DNA from: Escarpia spicata
Lineage: Eukaryota; Annelida; Polychaeta; Sabellida; Siboglinidae
Assembly (NCBI GenBank): GCA_963995525.1
Contig: OZ023205.1
Location: 56,199,174 to 56,263,173, forward strand
Direction: 5' to 3'
DNA length: 64,000 bases
The translations under genes and the position numbers were made by a program. The notes beneath the pieces were generated by a model. That model saw only the letters and a program-made list of their open reading frames with translations. It was not told where the DNA came from and searched no databases. Every line of letters starts with the position of its first letter. Position 1 is the first letter of the stretch. Below are positions 11,442 through 22,652 of this stretch, piece by piece.

Positions 11442-12224
11442 TTAACCATGGTTTGCGACATCGTGTCGCTCTCTTACCACCAGTTTGTCAAATGACAAAT
11501 ATGCGACTTTGCCCTCTTCCCTGGCCTTCATCATTTTTGGTAGCAGTTCTTTCCGCCTCGCCATGACCCTCTGCGAATAGTCCTCGTTCACGTAGATGCC
11601 ACGAGGCCGTTTCTTCTTCGCCGCCTGCAGTACCAGCTCGCGGTCCTTGAACGACTCGAACTTGACCACGATGGCCCGGGCTCTCGTCCCCGTGCCGCCA
11701 GTTCGGTGCGCGCGACCGATGTTGATGGCGCGCACTTGGGCTTCGGGGAGTTCTAGGGCTGTTGTCATAGCCCTGCGCACGCTCTTCTCCGTCTGCTCCC
11801 ACGTCTCGCCATCGACCTCAGCAACGCCGTCGAAACGTAGATTACAGCTTCTTGACTGGTTTTCTAGGTAGTCGATCGCGTGCTCGACTTTCTTGATCAT
11901 TTCTTCAAATTCGATCATCTTCTTCGACAGATCGTCAATGTTTTCCTTCGACTGCTTCTCTTTGATCTCCTCGACTTGGGTTTGCGTGTACTGCAAGCTG
12001 ACTCGGAGTTCGGTCAGCGCGGTGGTTGTCTCACGCATAAAGCTGTCCACCCTCCTGTTGATTTCAGCTACCACGCTTTGCAAGCACGCTTGGTACGCAT
12101 CTTTTTGTATTTTCAGGAGCTTCTCAACGTAGGTCTGGCTTTCGTCCGCGTCAGCGCTTACTTCTAGGTGGATGTCGGCAGCAGGGGCCTCGGTGGCACC
12201 ACTAACGCCCGCTCCGGTCTCCAT
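11442..12224 (-). CDS. LINE ORF1-type RNA-binding protein
   Basis: From the ATG at 12222-12224 the protein is 260 aa. Its order is: an acidic, low-complexity N-terminus to about residue 30; a long heptad-rich coiled coil to about residue 120 (EEIKEKQSKENIDDLSKK and neighbours); an RRM-like segment beginning CNLRFDGVAEV; then a C-terminal segment with IVVKFESFKDR and GIYVNEDYS. This is the architecture of L1-type ORF1 proteins, which form trimers and coat the element RNA. The frame also runs 18 codons upstream. I prefer METGAG because the sequence just before it (TTTATTTCAG) looks like a splice acceptor or leader and not like protein. It pairs with the truncated ORF2 at 10600-11388. The ORF is intact, and the host may carry other full copies. 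Confidence 0.8.
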   Translation of the reverse strand: METGAGVSGATEAPAADIHLEVSADADESQTYVEKLLKIQKDAYQACLQSVVAEINRRVDSFMRETTTALTELRVSLQYTQTQVEEIKEKQSKENIDDLSKKMIEFEEMIKKVEHAIDYLENQSRSCNLRFDGVAEVDGETWEQTEKSVRRAMTTALELPEAQVRAINIGRAHRTGGTGTRARAIVVKFESFKDRELVLQAAKKKRPRGIYVNEDYSQRVMARRKELLPKMMKAREEGKVAYLSFDKLVVRERHDVANHG

Positions 12225-12278
12225 CTGAAATAAACAGTGGTTGCATAGTTTTAATTTCGAGAAATTACAATCAATCAT

Positions 12279-13121
12279 CGCAATATGCTATCTGAATCCG
12301 CAAGAAAATTGTAAGTAAACTGGTTTAACATACGAAAATTAATTAAAATAGTCTATCCTAAATTGTGTCACATCTGCGGGTCCCCAAAACGCACCGGCTG
12401 TGAACCGTGACTGTAGTACAGTGCGTATTAGTCCAATTTGTTTCTAGAACGCGAGAAATACATTATATTTTCATAATAAATGAATAAATTTATAATATAC
12501 ACGAAAAAGTTTAATGTTCCCAAACCGCACCTCCAATTGTATGAGTTTTGCTGCAGTGCGCTTTGGGGACATGGGGGAGGTGTGCTTTGTGGAAAACTGT
12601 TAGTGACACTAAATCGGCCATTTGCAAAATTGTATTTATAAATTAAATTCATAGTATTCGCATATGGTTCGGTCATACAAATGAACTACTGACAGTGTCA
12701 TCGTAAGCAGTAATTATAATTATTTGGCGCACTAACAAGCCTTCCACTAAATGCACAAAATAAGGTAAAAAGTGTCATAAAACTCAATGAACGTCGTGTC
12801 GTGTCAAGGCGATCGCGAATGTGCTAATTTTGTTCTGCGCATGCGTCAAATAGCGACATCTATCGAATGTGACAAGCAACGCCTGCATTGTGTTGGTTCA
12901 ATCCGCTAGGGTAGGGATGGGGCGCTTTGGGGAGGGGGTGCGCGTTAGGGACTTTCCCCTAGGTATTCACGCACCGAATGTGACGCATAATCAATGCACG
13001 TAAATCGTCCTATGACATCTGTTATCGACGGTTTGGGGAAAGTAAGATGGCGGACAATGGCTTCACGTAATCGCGTTTACTTCCTATCCATGTATCAGTG
13101 GCTATAATTATAAGCGAAGTC
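12279..13121. other. Stretch without a recognisable gene, upstream of the LINE ORF1
   Basis: The part next to ORF1 could be LINE 5' UTR. Related words such as CAAAACGCACC, AAACCGCACCTCC and their complements GCGCTTTGGGGA recur at 12385, 12525, 12555 and 12925. The 12780-13000 part is richer in CpG than the surroundings. No coding sequence is supported. Confidence 0.5.
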
Positions 13122-13234
13122 GGCGTGACGTCATAATCACGTAAACTTGAAAACGTTCGACTACGTCGAGGTTAATCGGTGTCTGTCTGAGGTATTCGAA
13201 TGTGTTCAAGTTTACGTGATTGTGACGTCACGCC
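13122..13234. repeat. Inverted repeat with a CRE-like octamer in each arm
   Basis: The left arm 13122-13154 and right arm 13202-13234 are reverse complements over about 33 bp with a few mismatches, separated by 47 nt. Each arm contains the palindromic octamer TGACGTCA, the classical CREB/ATF binding site. This could be a transposon end or a small promoter element. The surroundings are CpG-rich for this region. The stretch 13235-14420 shows only short ORFs without protein-like character. Confidence 0.75.
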
Positions 13235-14419
13235 ATCTTCAAGCGCCGTCGGTGTCGGTGGGCGTAGCATATCGAGGCATTGCATTCGGGGTGAGTTTGA
13301 TCTGGTCTGGCGAAAAGTGCCAGTGTATCCCAGCCATGAGAGACATATGTGCATTTGTATTGTCGCGTGTGTGCGTGCGTGCGGGTAATGGTCAACATTT
13401 GTGGATGAACAGTCCTCCCGAAGTAATTTCAGCGTGGCTGAATACTTCCAGGAGAATTCGATATGGTTTTGATTGAACATGTATGCACACGAGTTAGGCG
13501 AATTAGCTCAACGATTGTGCACTTTGGTGTACAGTTGTGACACTTTCCGTACACATACAACTTGGGTTCCTGCCAATTTTGTTATGCAATGCCAACTGAA
13601 CAGCGCCCCTACTGGACTGCAGCGCCACATCATGATCGAACTTTGCCTGTTTTACAGGTTTCGGCCATAGCATCACAAAGATTTGATCAATTAGGACGAC
13701 AAATGTTCAATTTGATACATTATTTGTATACAGGGCAAGGAGTGAAGTGTACAGCGCTGTGATAAATACGAAGGACACGATACCGGGCCACTTAAAGGGA
13801 AACAAAGTCAATTGCGTAACTGGACAAATCAACAGTGTAATTAACATTACAATACGTAACCTTTTAGTTTGCTGATCTAACGCCAACACGTAGTTTTTGC
13901 ACACATAAAATAGCATGCAAAAGAGAGTTCTGCAGACCTTATTCAATTTTTTTGTAACCGTAAATACATGTAAACTAATTAGAATTTTATTTTGTTAATA
14001 AGAAATCGCACAAACAGGTTTGTTATTTCACGTGGAATTCTATGTACTGTCATATAAAGAGCGTTTCCATGCCGTTGTTGACTCAGTGTTGTTATCTGGC
14101 AGGTGAATCAAGGTCAAAAAACGACAGAAAGGCGTCGCGTATTTTAGATGTTTAAACATAGTTATACTACAAAAGGTTCGTCGTAGCTAAAATAGGCGTG
14201 ACTTGGTCATCTTGCAACAACGGGATCTCAGAGAGAGTTCGCTGTTCAATAATTTGAGTGGAAATAGTCTAGAGGATAATGTACAATAATCGGTAGTGAT
14301 AATGGGGAACTTAATCCGCACGTTAGTTTGGCCGGCTATTGTCATCGACCTCACGAAAACAAGGAATTGCGAACTGGTTGTTGTCATAGTACAAGTGTTG
14401 CATGTATCAATATTTATTT

Positions 14420-14690
14420 ATGTATGCGTGCGTGCGTGCATGTGTGTGGGTATGTATGTATAGGTGTGCATATATATAAATACAGAAATAACAGGTCTAA
14501 TTTATAATTTATCTAATTTTATTTATTTATTTAATGAATATTTTTTAATATAACTAACTTAATTTGTTTAACATTTATCTGAAGTTTCTTTTTTGCAGTT
14601 ATTATAAGTATACATTGGATCGCTTTATTGGATTTTATTGTACAGCGCTTTGGGCATATTATGGATATTGCGCTGTATAAATATTATTAT
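14420..14690 (+). repeat. GT/AT microsatellite followed by a LINE/SINE-like 3' tail
   Basis: Position 14420-14480 is a degenerate GTGC/GTAT-rich microsatellite. At 14610-14690 the sequence TTGTACAGCGCTTTGGGC followed by GCGCTGTATAAATATTATTA matches the tail pattern common at the 3' end of many animal LINE/SINE families. No gene is seen from here to 15303. The DNA at 14970-15030 resembles the 3' flank of zinc-finger copy 3 at 56840-56895. Confidence 0.55.
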
Positions 14691-15303
14691 CTACACATAC
14701 TAAATAGTGAACGCATACATTAAACAATAATTTGCCGTTTTATAACGGGAATAATTCACGGTGTCTCGGATAACGGATACTTATTTGGAAGACGCCCAAC
14801 ACATTATCTGTAATCAAACAAATATGAAATTTTTTTCGACAAAAATGACAAAACACGACGACCAACGGTTTGTGAAATTTGAGTGCAAACACGCGCACGC
14901 ATAAATGACATATACGCGTTATTAGCATGAAAATAGGTATGCCCTATCTACTTGCATCACTTAATTGACAAACATGAGACCAGTCTGTATATCAATCATT
15001 TATTCATTTTCCTTGATTCTGACTTCACTGTACACTTTCACTGTACGGTGAACCAGAAAGTACCTTACTGTTGTGTTATTCCTAAGCACGCATTCACAAA
15101 TGATACAACTATACACGAACATTATGATTAACAATTCCAATAAAAACCCATCGAAACACACACCATCAAATGCACTCAATTTGAAACTTTGATCATTCAA
15201 TACACAATGCAATGGTCTGTATTAAGTTTTGTATTTTCTCCCCCATTGGATCACGTGTGAACGGTATTTCACCAGTTTGGATATTTATGTGTACCTATAT
15301 GTA

Positions 15304-16956
15304 TCACATGTCAGGTTTCTCTCTATGTGTATTGTGAGTGCGCATGTGTGAGTGCAAATCACGAGTGTATAAGAAGAGTGCACCACATATATCACATCTA
15401 AAGGGTTTTTCCCCTGTATGGACACGCATATGTTTTTTCAAATAACAACGACATGAAAACTTTGCCCCACAGATGTCACATCTGTAAGGTTTCTCACCAG
15501 TATGAATACGCTTGTGCACACTTAAAGCACCATTCTGCGTGAAGCGAGCACCACAGGTATCACACGTGTACGGTTTCTCCCCAGTGTGGATATAAACATG
15601 TGTCTTCAATGTATTACTATGTGAAAACTGTGCCCCACAGGTATCACATTTGTAGGGTTTCTCGCCCGTATGACTGCGCATGTATGACCATAAATTACTA
15701 GTCTGTGAGAAATGTGCACCACATGTGTTACACTTGAATGGTTTCTCACCTGTGTGAGTGCGCATATGTTGCCGTAACTGACTACTACTTGAGAATGGTG
15801 CTCCACATGTGTCACATCTGAAGGGTTTCTCACCAGTATGAGTGCGTTTATGTGACTTCAAACCACAACTATGAGAGAAACGTGCACTGCAGGTACAACA
15901 TGTGTATGGTTTCTCTCCAGTATGTACACGAGTATGATCTTTCAAATTAGAAGATCGTCTAAATTGTGCTCCACAGGTGTCACATTTGAAGGGTTTCTCG
16001 CCTGTGTGAATGAACATATGTCTCCGTAAATAACTCATCCTTGCAAAATGTGCTCCACAGGTATCACATTTGTAGGGTTTCTCACCTGTGTGAGTGCGAA
16101 TATGCGACTTCAAACCACAAATTCATTGAGAAGTGTGCCCCACAAATGTCACATTTGTAGGGTTTCTCGCCTGAGTGGATACGCATATGTGACTGTAAAT
16201 TTCGGTTCGTCGAGAAATGTGCACCACAGGTCCTACATTTGAAAGGTCTCTCAGCTGCATGAATGCTCATATGTCGCTGTAGATAACTATTATTTGAGAA
16301 GTGGGCATCACAAATGTTACAAGTGAAGGATTTCTTACCCGTGTGAATGCTCATGTGTGTCTGTAAATTACGATTCCTTGAGAACTTTGCACCACAGGTG
16401 TCACATCTGAAGGGTTTCTCTCCAGTGTGAATGCGCATATGATTCTTTAAACCACCACTCTCTGTGAACTGTGCTCCACAGGTGTCACATTTGTAGGGTT
16501 TCTCTCCCGTGTGAGTTCGCATATGTGACCTGAAATTACAAGTCTTTGCAAAGTGTGTACCACATGTTTGACATTTGAAGGGTTTCTCACCCGTCTGAGT
16601 GAGAATATGTGACTTTAATCGAGTATTATGCGAGAAATGCGCTCCACATATTTCACATTTGAACGGTTTCTCACCAGTGTGAGTGCGCATATGTGAATTC
16701 AAACTACCATTACGAGAGAAATGTGCACCACAGGTACAACATTTGTATGGTTTCTCTCCCGTATTGACATGAATATGAGCTTTCAAATTAGAAGAGTTTG
16801 TAAACTGTCCTCCACAGGTGTCACATTTAAAGCGTTTTTCACCAGTGTGAATGCGCATGTGGACCTTTAAACTCGATTTTCTTGCCAAGTGTGCTCCGCA
16901 GGTGTCACATATGGCTGACCTCCAAAGACTTTCCCTTTCTCTATATCACTACTCAT
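15304..16956 (-). pseudogene. C2H2 zinc-finger gene copy 2, broken by frameshifts
   Basis: This locus encodes close to twenty C2H2 fingers with TGEKPF/TGEKPY linkers, but in two frames. The upstream frame (16888 down to 16130) and the downstream frame (16113 down to 15304) meet inside one finger at about 16115-16130. There the sequence fits a 1-nt insertion between the second cysteine pair and the first histidine. The expected ATG at 16954-16956 is also out of frame. Compared with copies 1 and 3, the region 16910-16925 has lost several bases, and the finger frame has no ATG before a stop at 16946-16948. With both breaks the gene should give no full-length protein. If the locus is still used, initiation would have to be elsewhere or by splicing. 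It ends with a stop at 15304-15306. Confidence 0.85.
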
Positions 16957-18430
16957 TGCAACTGGTGCTCCTCCAGTGATACAAAAACAATGTTTTTACT
17001 TGTCCGTAATGGTAAATATATGTACAATATTTGTCTTGACTCAAGGTCCTACATCAAATGATTCATTGTCCTTTTCTGTAAACAGATGTTACTGTTTCTA
17101 GAATTGTAGAAGTGACACAACTTGTTAGCTGTTGTCGGTGTGAGTGAGTCGTCACAGTGTCATCACTCCAGTGTAGACACTTCCGACACAAATGTCACAG
17201 ACGATGCTCCAGTCACCTGAAACAAGATCCAACTAGTTATTATAAGTACAGGCATTGTGAATGATCATTTGCAATTAAGTTGATTTGAATGCTTAATTAC
17301 AATTACAGTAAACCTCGACTAAGTCGGATTCGCCTAAGGCGGATCTTCGCTCAACTCGGACAGAATTCAGAGGACCTGTTGATTTATAATGTATTTCCTA
17401 TAACAATCTTTATTTAAGTCGGATTTTGTAAGTCGGTTCTTCGCCTATCTCGGACTAACTGAGTCGGTCCATTTGATCCGAGACAATGTGTTTTTCCTCG
17501 CCTAAGTCGGATCGAAGTACTCAACAAAATCACTTGGTTTCTTGGGGTATATGTACCAGATGAACTAAGAAATGAAATGGCTATTCCAAGAAAAGCTAAT
17601 GGACCCTGCCACGCTGGAAACTAGAGGCATAAGAAGGAGTCGCACCTTTCTCAAGATGTGGTTTGACTTTCGGCAACAGTGAGATCGAAGAGTTGACCGA
17701 CAAGTGCAAGGACATCCTCATGAGGTAGTCGCAACAAAGACTTGCGCAGAGCAGCCCGACTGACATGACAATTAATAATAAGTATTAAGCTATAATCTTA
17801 GAGATTCGTGCCAAAATGAAGCACAACTCTGTTACATAGTACTGCGTAATGGTGTGTGTTGATTGAGCACAAAAACACGTGCAGCATTACCGCAGTATCC
17901 AGTCACTTTGAAACATTTGTATTCATAAGTGCCTAAGGGCTGTTACAGGGCTACCTTTGGTGTTAGCATTGGGATATATCATCTTCGGTTAAGTCGGGTT
18001 TTCGCATAACTCGGATTAAATCACTCGATCCAATTGAATTGACTTAGACCCGGTTTACTGTATGCTAAATACAGGTATAAAAAGAGCTTTCTCTGGTATC
18101 GCTTATTTTTATGATTGGTTGGTCAAATATCTAAATAACAAATGTGTGGTAATTCCATTGCTTTACCGAGAATGTCTACTTTGACAGGGTCGATTAGAGC
18201 GATTCCGTGGTATTTGTTTTGTTGCAGACGGGACATTCATTTCAACCCTTGATATCTTGATTAATATTCGTGACACAAACTTTCTACTACACGTACAGGT
18301 ACACGTATGGCACATTATGGTCTATGGGTGATACACTGTGCAAAAATACATAACTATAAAATGATATTGCTAATACAGAGGTATGTATCAGCAATACGGA
18401 CAGAACGAAAAAGTGCAGTCACATTTAGGT
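16957..18430. repeat. 5' flank of zinc-finger copy 2, interrupted by a transposon
   Basis: 16957-17230 matches 389-640 and 59671-59940. 18185-18430 matches 770-1010. The intervening 950 bp, absent from copy 1, contains the pogo-like element at 17306-18060, which therefore entered after the loci had duplicated. Confidence 0.7.
17306..18060. mobile_element. Non-autonomous pogo/Tigger-like DNA transposon
   Basis: The element starts CAGTAAACCTCGACTAAGTC and ends with the inverse, ...CCGGTTTACTG. It is flanked by TA on both sides (17304-17305 and 18061-18062), the target-site duplication of Tc1/mariner elements. CAGT...ACCTCG...AAGTCGG ends are characteristic of the pogo group. Near both ends are further inverted AAGTCGG / TCGGATT blocks. 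The 755-bp interior has no open transposase, only a short piece (near 17640-17730) that might be the tail of one. Confidence 0.85.
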
Positions 18431-20486
18431 GGTAGTGGTGTTAAATATTTTTTAAACAACACAGTAGTAACCAAGTTTCGTTTAGTGGAAAACAATCGTT
18501 GCGGACGGGACAACTGAAATCGTTGCGGACGGGACATTTTGGCACTATAGCTAAAAACTGGTTGTGGGTAACTAAAACATCAAACAAATGGCAAACAAAC
18601 TGGTGTATGCCATTAACAGTACACAATGCATACAATCAATTATACGTAATGCCATACGTTAAATAAAAAAATGGGCCAAGAGGCCCTAAAGTCCTTTGAA
18701 CTATATTGTGAGTTTGTCATTATTAATTAAATGTTTTTGTGAATCAAATTTACAGATCATTCAGATTTATGATGGATGTGTTGACATGTTTAGTAGCTCT
18801 CTAGACTATATGCATGCCAGTGAAGATACACCTGGACATAATGTATTCGAGTAGACCATTTCGTGAATAGTGTATACATTAGTTAACGAGTTATAAAAAA
18901 ATACTTTTTAATACCGATACTCTGCTATTTAGGCCGATTTCCAGTGGTTGTAGGAACCTTGCAGGAGAGTTGGTGTGCTGCAATCTCGCGAGATGGGACC
19001 GCCGTAGGAGTTGTATTAGATGCGTGCATTCTTAACATGTGTTCTCAGCCAGACTCTGTTTCCCGGGGAAGTGACGCAGCCTGGAGAGAGTCAGTTATAC
19101 GAGACAAGTGTTTTTATATTAGGGATGTCATTGACAATTTAAGATTGCAGATATATATCGCAGATATACAGCCCCCTGTATGTTGTTTTATATTTTATCA
19201 TATGGCCGAACCCAGGAGAAAGTGAAATTTGATAACGTTATAAAAATTTGTAAAGTACTTTTTGAGATATTATTTTTTGAAAAATGTAAACGTTAACAAA
19301 CTTTCAGATTGTACGCCTATCTCTTATACAGTGCTGACGAACTGAAAAATGGTACCAAAACGCGTGTGCCCATTTCTCGTTGAAGTGAATGCCCCCAGGC
19401 CTTAACACTGGCCCGATGGCCCGGCTTTTTTGTAAGCTGTCGGGCCAGTTCGGGCCACCAGTTCTTATATTTTACCAGGCCGACGGGCCACTGGTTTCCC
19501 GTTCTCGAACGCCGCCGAGACGAAGCGGCGGTCACGGCACGACCGCATCGGGATCAGGTGAGCTCGCCAGAATGATTAGACCCGACTCAGTTATAGGACA
19601 CTGTAAACATAACGTAGATAGTAGTTCTGATCAATAATGAGTCCAGACTACAACACTTATCATGCGGACGACGGCATACAAAATCATCGAATACATCTTC
19701 TAACCACCGGCAGCGCAGGTTTTTGTGACGAGAGACGTCATTTTGTAAAGTCCCGCCGCGTCCCTTGGACACACTTTGTACGGTGGTTGGAAGCTGCCTC
19801 GACTTTAGAATTAGGCTGTCTGTGCCTGTCTGTGCCGAGGCTAAGGGCATGGCTAAGCCTTACTAAGCGTGAGATGTGCCTGTGGCTATGCGTAGACTAA
19901 CAAATGTCTTGTTTTTGTTTGCCGTACCGTAAAACTTGAATGTCCACGTTATATACCGTTTAAAACGCTGGGTAAGTTAGTGACATCAATTTATTGACAT
20001 TCGTGCACATGCATGTACGTATTGAAAATGAATATTCACGTATAAATGTTGTCTATTCCTGTCAGCAAACTTCATGTTAAAAGTGACATCAACTGATTGA
20101 CATTCCTATTTTGTTTTCAGTCGGTGCAGAACATGATCAGCCAACGATGAAGCTTGATGACCCGGTCGAACTTCTACCATCTTCGTTACAGAGTCCTTAA
20201 ACTTTAAAGACTAGTAAGTTTGTACCACATTGAATTTGCCGTAGTAGTTATATCTTTTGAAATAAAAAAGTAAGTAGTTTAACTCAGAATGCGTTAACAA
20301 CAGGTCTGCCTTTGCCTAAAGTAAACCAAACACCGAGTAAGTGGGTTATTAATTATAATTCCAGGAATGTTTTAATGTGCATAAATGTACTTGTTATTTC
20401 GGTAAGTACAATTGGGAGTTACAAATCACTCATTACAGTACGTAAAAATGTCTTGGTTTTTCTCCATATATAACTATTTACCTGGT
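18431..20486. other. Intergenic stretch with a dispersed repeat and a GC-rich patch
   Basis: 18968-19106 is a second copy of the repeat at 2770-2940. 19390-19560 is GC-rich, with GGCCCG/CGGGCC words in both orientations. A splice-acceptor-like TTTTGTTTTCAG ends at 20120, and a short open stretch follows it to a stop near 20200. This could be an exon of the gene whose possible later exons lie at 21143-21688. No complete gene is supported. Confidence 0.4.
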
Positions 20487-21000
20487 ATTGTATTGTATTT
20501 ATTCAGATTCCAACATATCCAGTTGACCCAGTAACAGGACTGATAACCGAAACAATACATAAATAAATAATAAAACAATAATAGAATAATAATAAAAACG
20601 ATAAGAACAATAAGGACATAAAAACCACACAATATCAACATCACATATACCAGGCAAACATCCGTTATACATAGAAATGTTTTTTAATTGATGATCTAAA
20701 GGTTTCAGCTCCTGAAAATATATCACAAGTTGGATCACTTAAATACCATGTGTTGAAAGTAGTCATACATCTATTCAAAACACAATGTTTTGTAATGTTG
20801 GTTCTGCTATTGGAAACTCTAAAAGGGATGTAGTTTCGTAGAGATCGGGAAGGACAGTGAAATTGGATAGCCCCTACCAGATACGACGAGTCTAGTTGGG
20901 AGTGCACACACTTTTGTAAAAAAAACATAACATCTGCAACTTGCCTACGGTGTTGAAGGGAAGGTAGTTTAAAATGATGGCAAAGCTGAGGATAACTGTC
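20487..21000 (-). pseudogene. LINE 3' end relic
   Basis: On the minus strand, from about 21000 to 20665, the translation contains HFKLPSLQHRRQVADV, then CPSRSLRNYIPFRVSNSRTN and CMTTFNTW. This matches the general pattern of LINE ORF2 C-termini (LPSLxxRR...DxxFxxK...R...N). It is followed by an AT-rich tail that ends at 20487 in repeated TATTG units, as LINE tails do. The copy is 5'-truncated and dead. Confidence 0.65.
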
Positions 21001-21142
21001 AGAGAAGTACTGTATTTTCGATTTGTAACATAGATATTTAATGAATTTTTTGTATATGTATTTTCACTTGTTCTTCCAAGTATCCTTGGTGGGTCTTGTT
21101 ACTGACGGCTATTTTAACCTGTCAATTATCATCTGTTGACAG

Positions 21143-21303
21143 TTCTCGGTAACATGAAAATGCCGCCATCAATGAGGAAGAGGGGTCGACCCAAGGGGGC
21201 AGAGTTGACTGTCATTGACTTGCCGGAAAGGATGAAAAAGGACAAACCGGTCAAATTCCTCACCAAGCTTCCTGTAGTTAGAGATTATGGTATGACACGG
21301 TAG
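21143..21303 (+). CDS. Candidate exon with an AT-hook-like KRGRPKG motif
   Basis: A polypyrimidine/AG acceptor (CATCTGTTGACAG) ends at 21142. The frame then reads LGNMKMPPSMRKRGRPKG and continues to a TAG at 21301-21303. RGRPKG is an AT-hook core that contacts the minor groove of AT-rich DNA. From memory, a KMPPS...RGRPKG stretch is common near the C-terminus of SWIM-type, transposase-related invertebrate proteins. A donor-like CG|GTAGCT at about 21299 could splice in phase to the acceptor at 21490. Only 50 codons are visible and no full gene was assembled, so this is a candidate only. It could also be a fragment of a domesticated or dead transposase. Confidence 0.4.
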
Positions 21304-21490
21304 CTGAACTGAAATTTTTTTGTATAAAAATCTTAAAATGTGTTTCTAGTCATTTTACTGTTAATAAGCGTCACTTTTATAACATTTACTTACTTGTACT
21401 CTAAATAACTTATATTTACAGATAAAGCATGCATCTGTCATATAATAAATTTATATATTAGGTTATAATAGTTTTTATGTACATTTGTAG

Positions 21491-21686
21491 TTATGCTCTG
21501 CTGGTCTGTACAAAGCGAGACAACACTACACACTGGTCGCTTGTCAAAAGCTTCGGACGTCTCGAGAACAGCGCGGACTGCCTTGACAGCGACGTCTGTC
21601 TAAGGGCAATACAGAAGCACTGCGAGACACCAACGTGGCACACAGTGCAGCAGATGGCGTACGCCCTGTTGAAGGATGGCATGTGA
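21491..21686 (+). CDS. Candidate terminal exon, function unknown
   Basis: An acceptor-like ACATTTGTAG ends at 21490. The frame is then open for about 64 codons to a TGA at 21684-21686, with balanced composition (HWSLVKSFGRLEN, CETPTWHTVQQMAYALLKDG). Its GC content and protein-like character stand out from the AT-rich surroundings. It joins in phase to the exon candidate ending near 21299. No domain is recognised. 21690-22170 contains two near-direct repeats (ATGGTTTGCA...GTTGGAGTAATCTT at 21803 and 21942) and no gene. Confidence 0.35.
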
Positions 21687-22170
21687 TATTGCGCAACGTG
21701 CACATTGACACTGGATGATAATGAGGATTTGAGTTGCGTGTGATGGCTTAATTTTTAAGTTACACTAATCTGCGATGTGTGTTACTATGCGATAGCTGCC
21801 TTCATGGTTTGCAAGTTGGAGTAATCTTATCTATTAACGAGGGTGTTGGTTTCAAGATGTGATTTTAAGCATGTGTAGTTATGCGATAGTTGTCTTTCAC
21901 TGGTAGAACTTTTTACCCGTAAGGCAAAAGTATAATCTTTTATGGTTTGCACGTTGGAGTAATCTTGTCCATTATTGAGAATGTTGGTTTGAAGATGTGA
22001 TTTTAAGCATATGTGTTGCTATGCTATAGCTGCCTTTGTTGTTACGACTTTTTGCCCCTAAGGCAAAATTATGACTTTGCAGAGGATGTAAGTTTGTTTA
22101 ATCTTTTTCATGTGTGTTTATATTTATATGCGATAGCTTCAGGGATTAGCTGTTTTAGTATCGAACAAAG

Positions 22171-22242
22171 GGGGTTTGGTAATGACATTAACGGAAGCTT
22201 CAATCTTACTTAAAGCTTCCGTTAATGTCATTGCCATACCCC
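22171..22242. repeat. 30-bp inverted repeat at the start of an RT fragment
   Basis: Arms 22171-22200 and 22213-22242 are reverse complements with two mismatches around a 12-nt loop. The right arm is coding sequence of the LINE RT fragment that follows, and the left arm is its inverted copy. This fits a 5' inversion formed during LINE insertion (twin priming) or a later foldback. Confidence 0.85.
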
Positions 22243-22602
22243 TTGCCAGTATAATTAATCAATCACTACGCAATGGAAAATTTTCTCAAAAACAAAAAAT
22301 TGCTAAAGTAGTTCCCATCCACAAAAAACATGATAACCATAATTTAAACAACTACAGGCCAATATATCTTGCCATGCATATCCAGTCTTTGAAAAAAATA
22401 GTTTATTCTCAATTATTCCACTATCTCACACTTAATAAGCTCCTCCATCCTAATCAGTATGGTTTCAGAGCTGAACACTACTGAACTAGCAATAAATGAA
22501 TTAATTGACAGAATATACTTAAATCTTGACAAAAAAGGCTTGCCAATCGCAATATGTCTGAATATGTCAAAGACTTTCGACACAATAGATCATATAATCC
22601 TG
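22213..22602 (+). pseudogene. LINE reverse transcriptase fragment abutting the satellite
   Basis: The plus-strand translation gives IPLASIINQSLRNGKFSQ, then VVPIHKKHDNHNLNNYRPI, HPNQYGFR and, after a frameshift at about 22478, ELIDRIYLNL and a degraded (D)xSKTFDTIDH. These are conserved blocks 1 to 4 of the RT fingers and palm in CR1/L2-type LINEs. The expected catalytic FDTIDH block is present but the preceding aspartate is changed to asparagine (LNMSKTFDT). The copy ends about 50 bp before the 57-bp array begins. Confidence 0.85.
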
Positions 22603-22652
22603 TATGTATGATGATCTAAAAAATAAACTTCATTTCAAAGATGTTTTTAAAT

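Noticed and set aside
11488..12167. Other-frame ORFs over the LINE ORF1
   Set aside because: They overlap the ORF1 protein, which has a clear coiled coil and RRM-like order.
19317..19900. ORFs of 72-93 codons near a GC-rich patch
   Set aside because: They overlap on both strands, with no domain and no codon bias that separates them.
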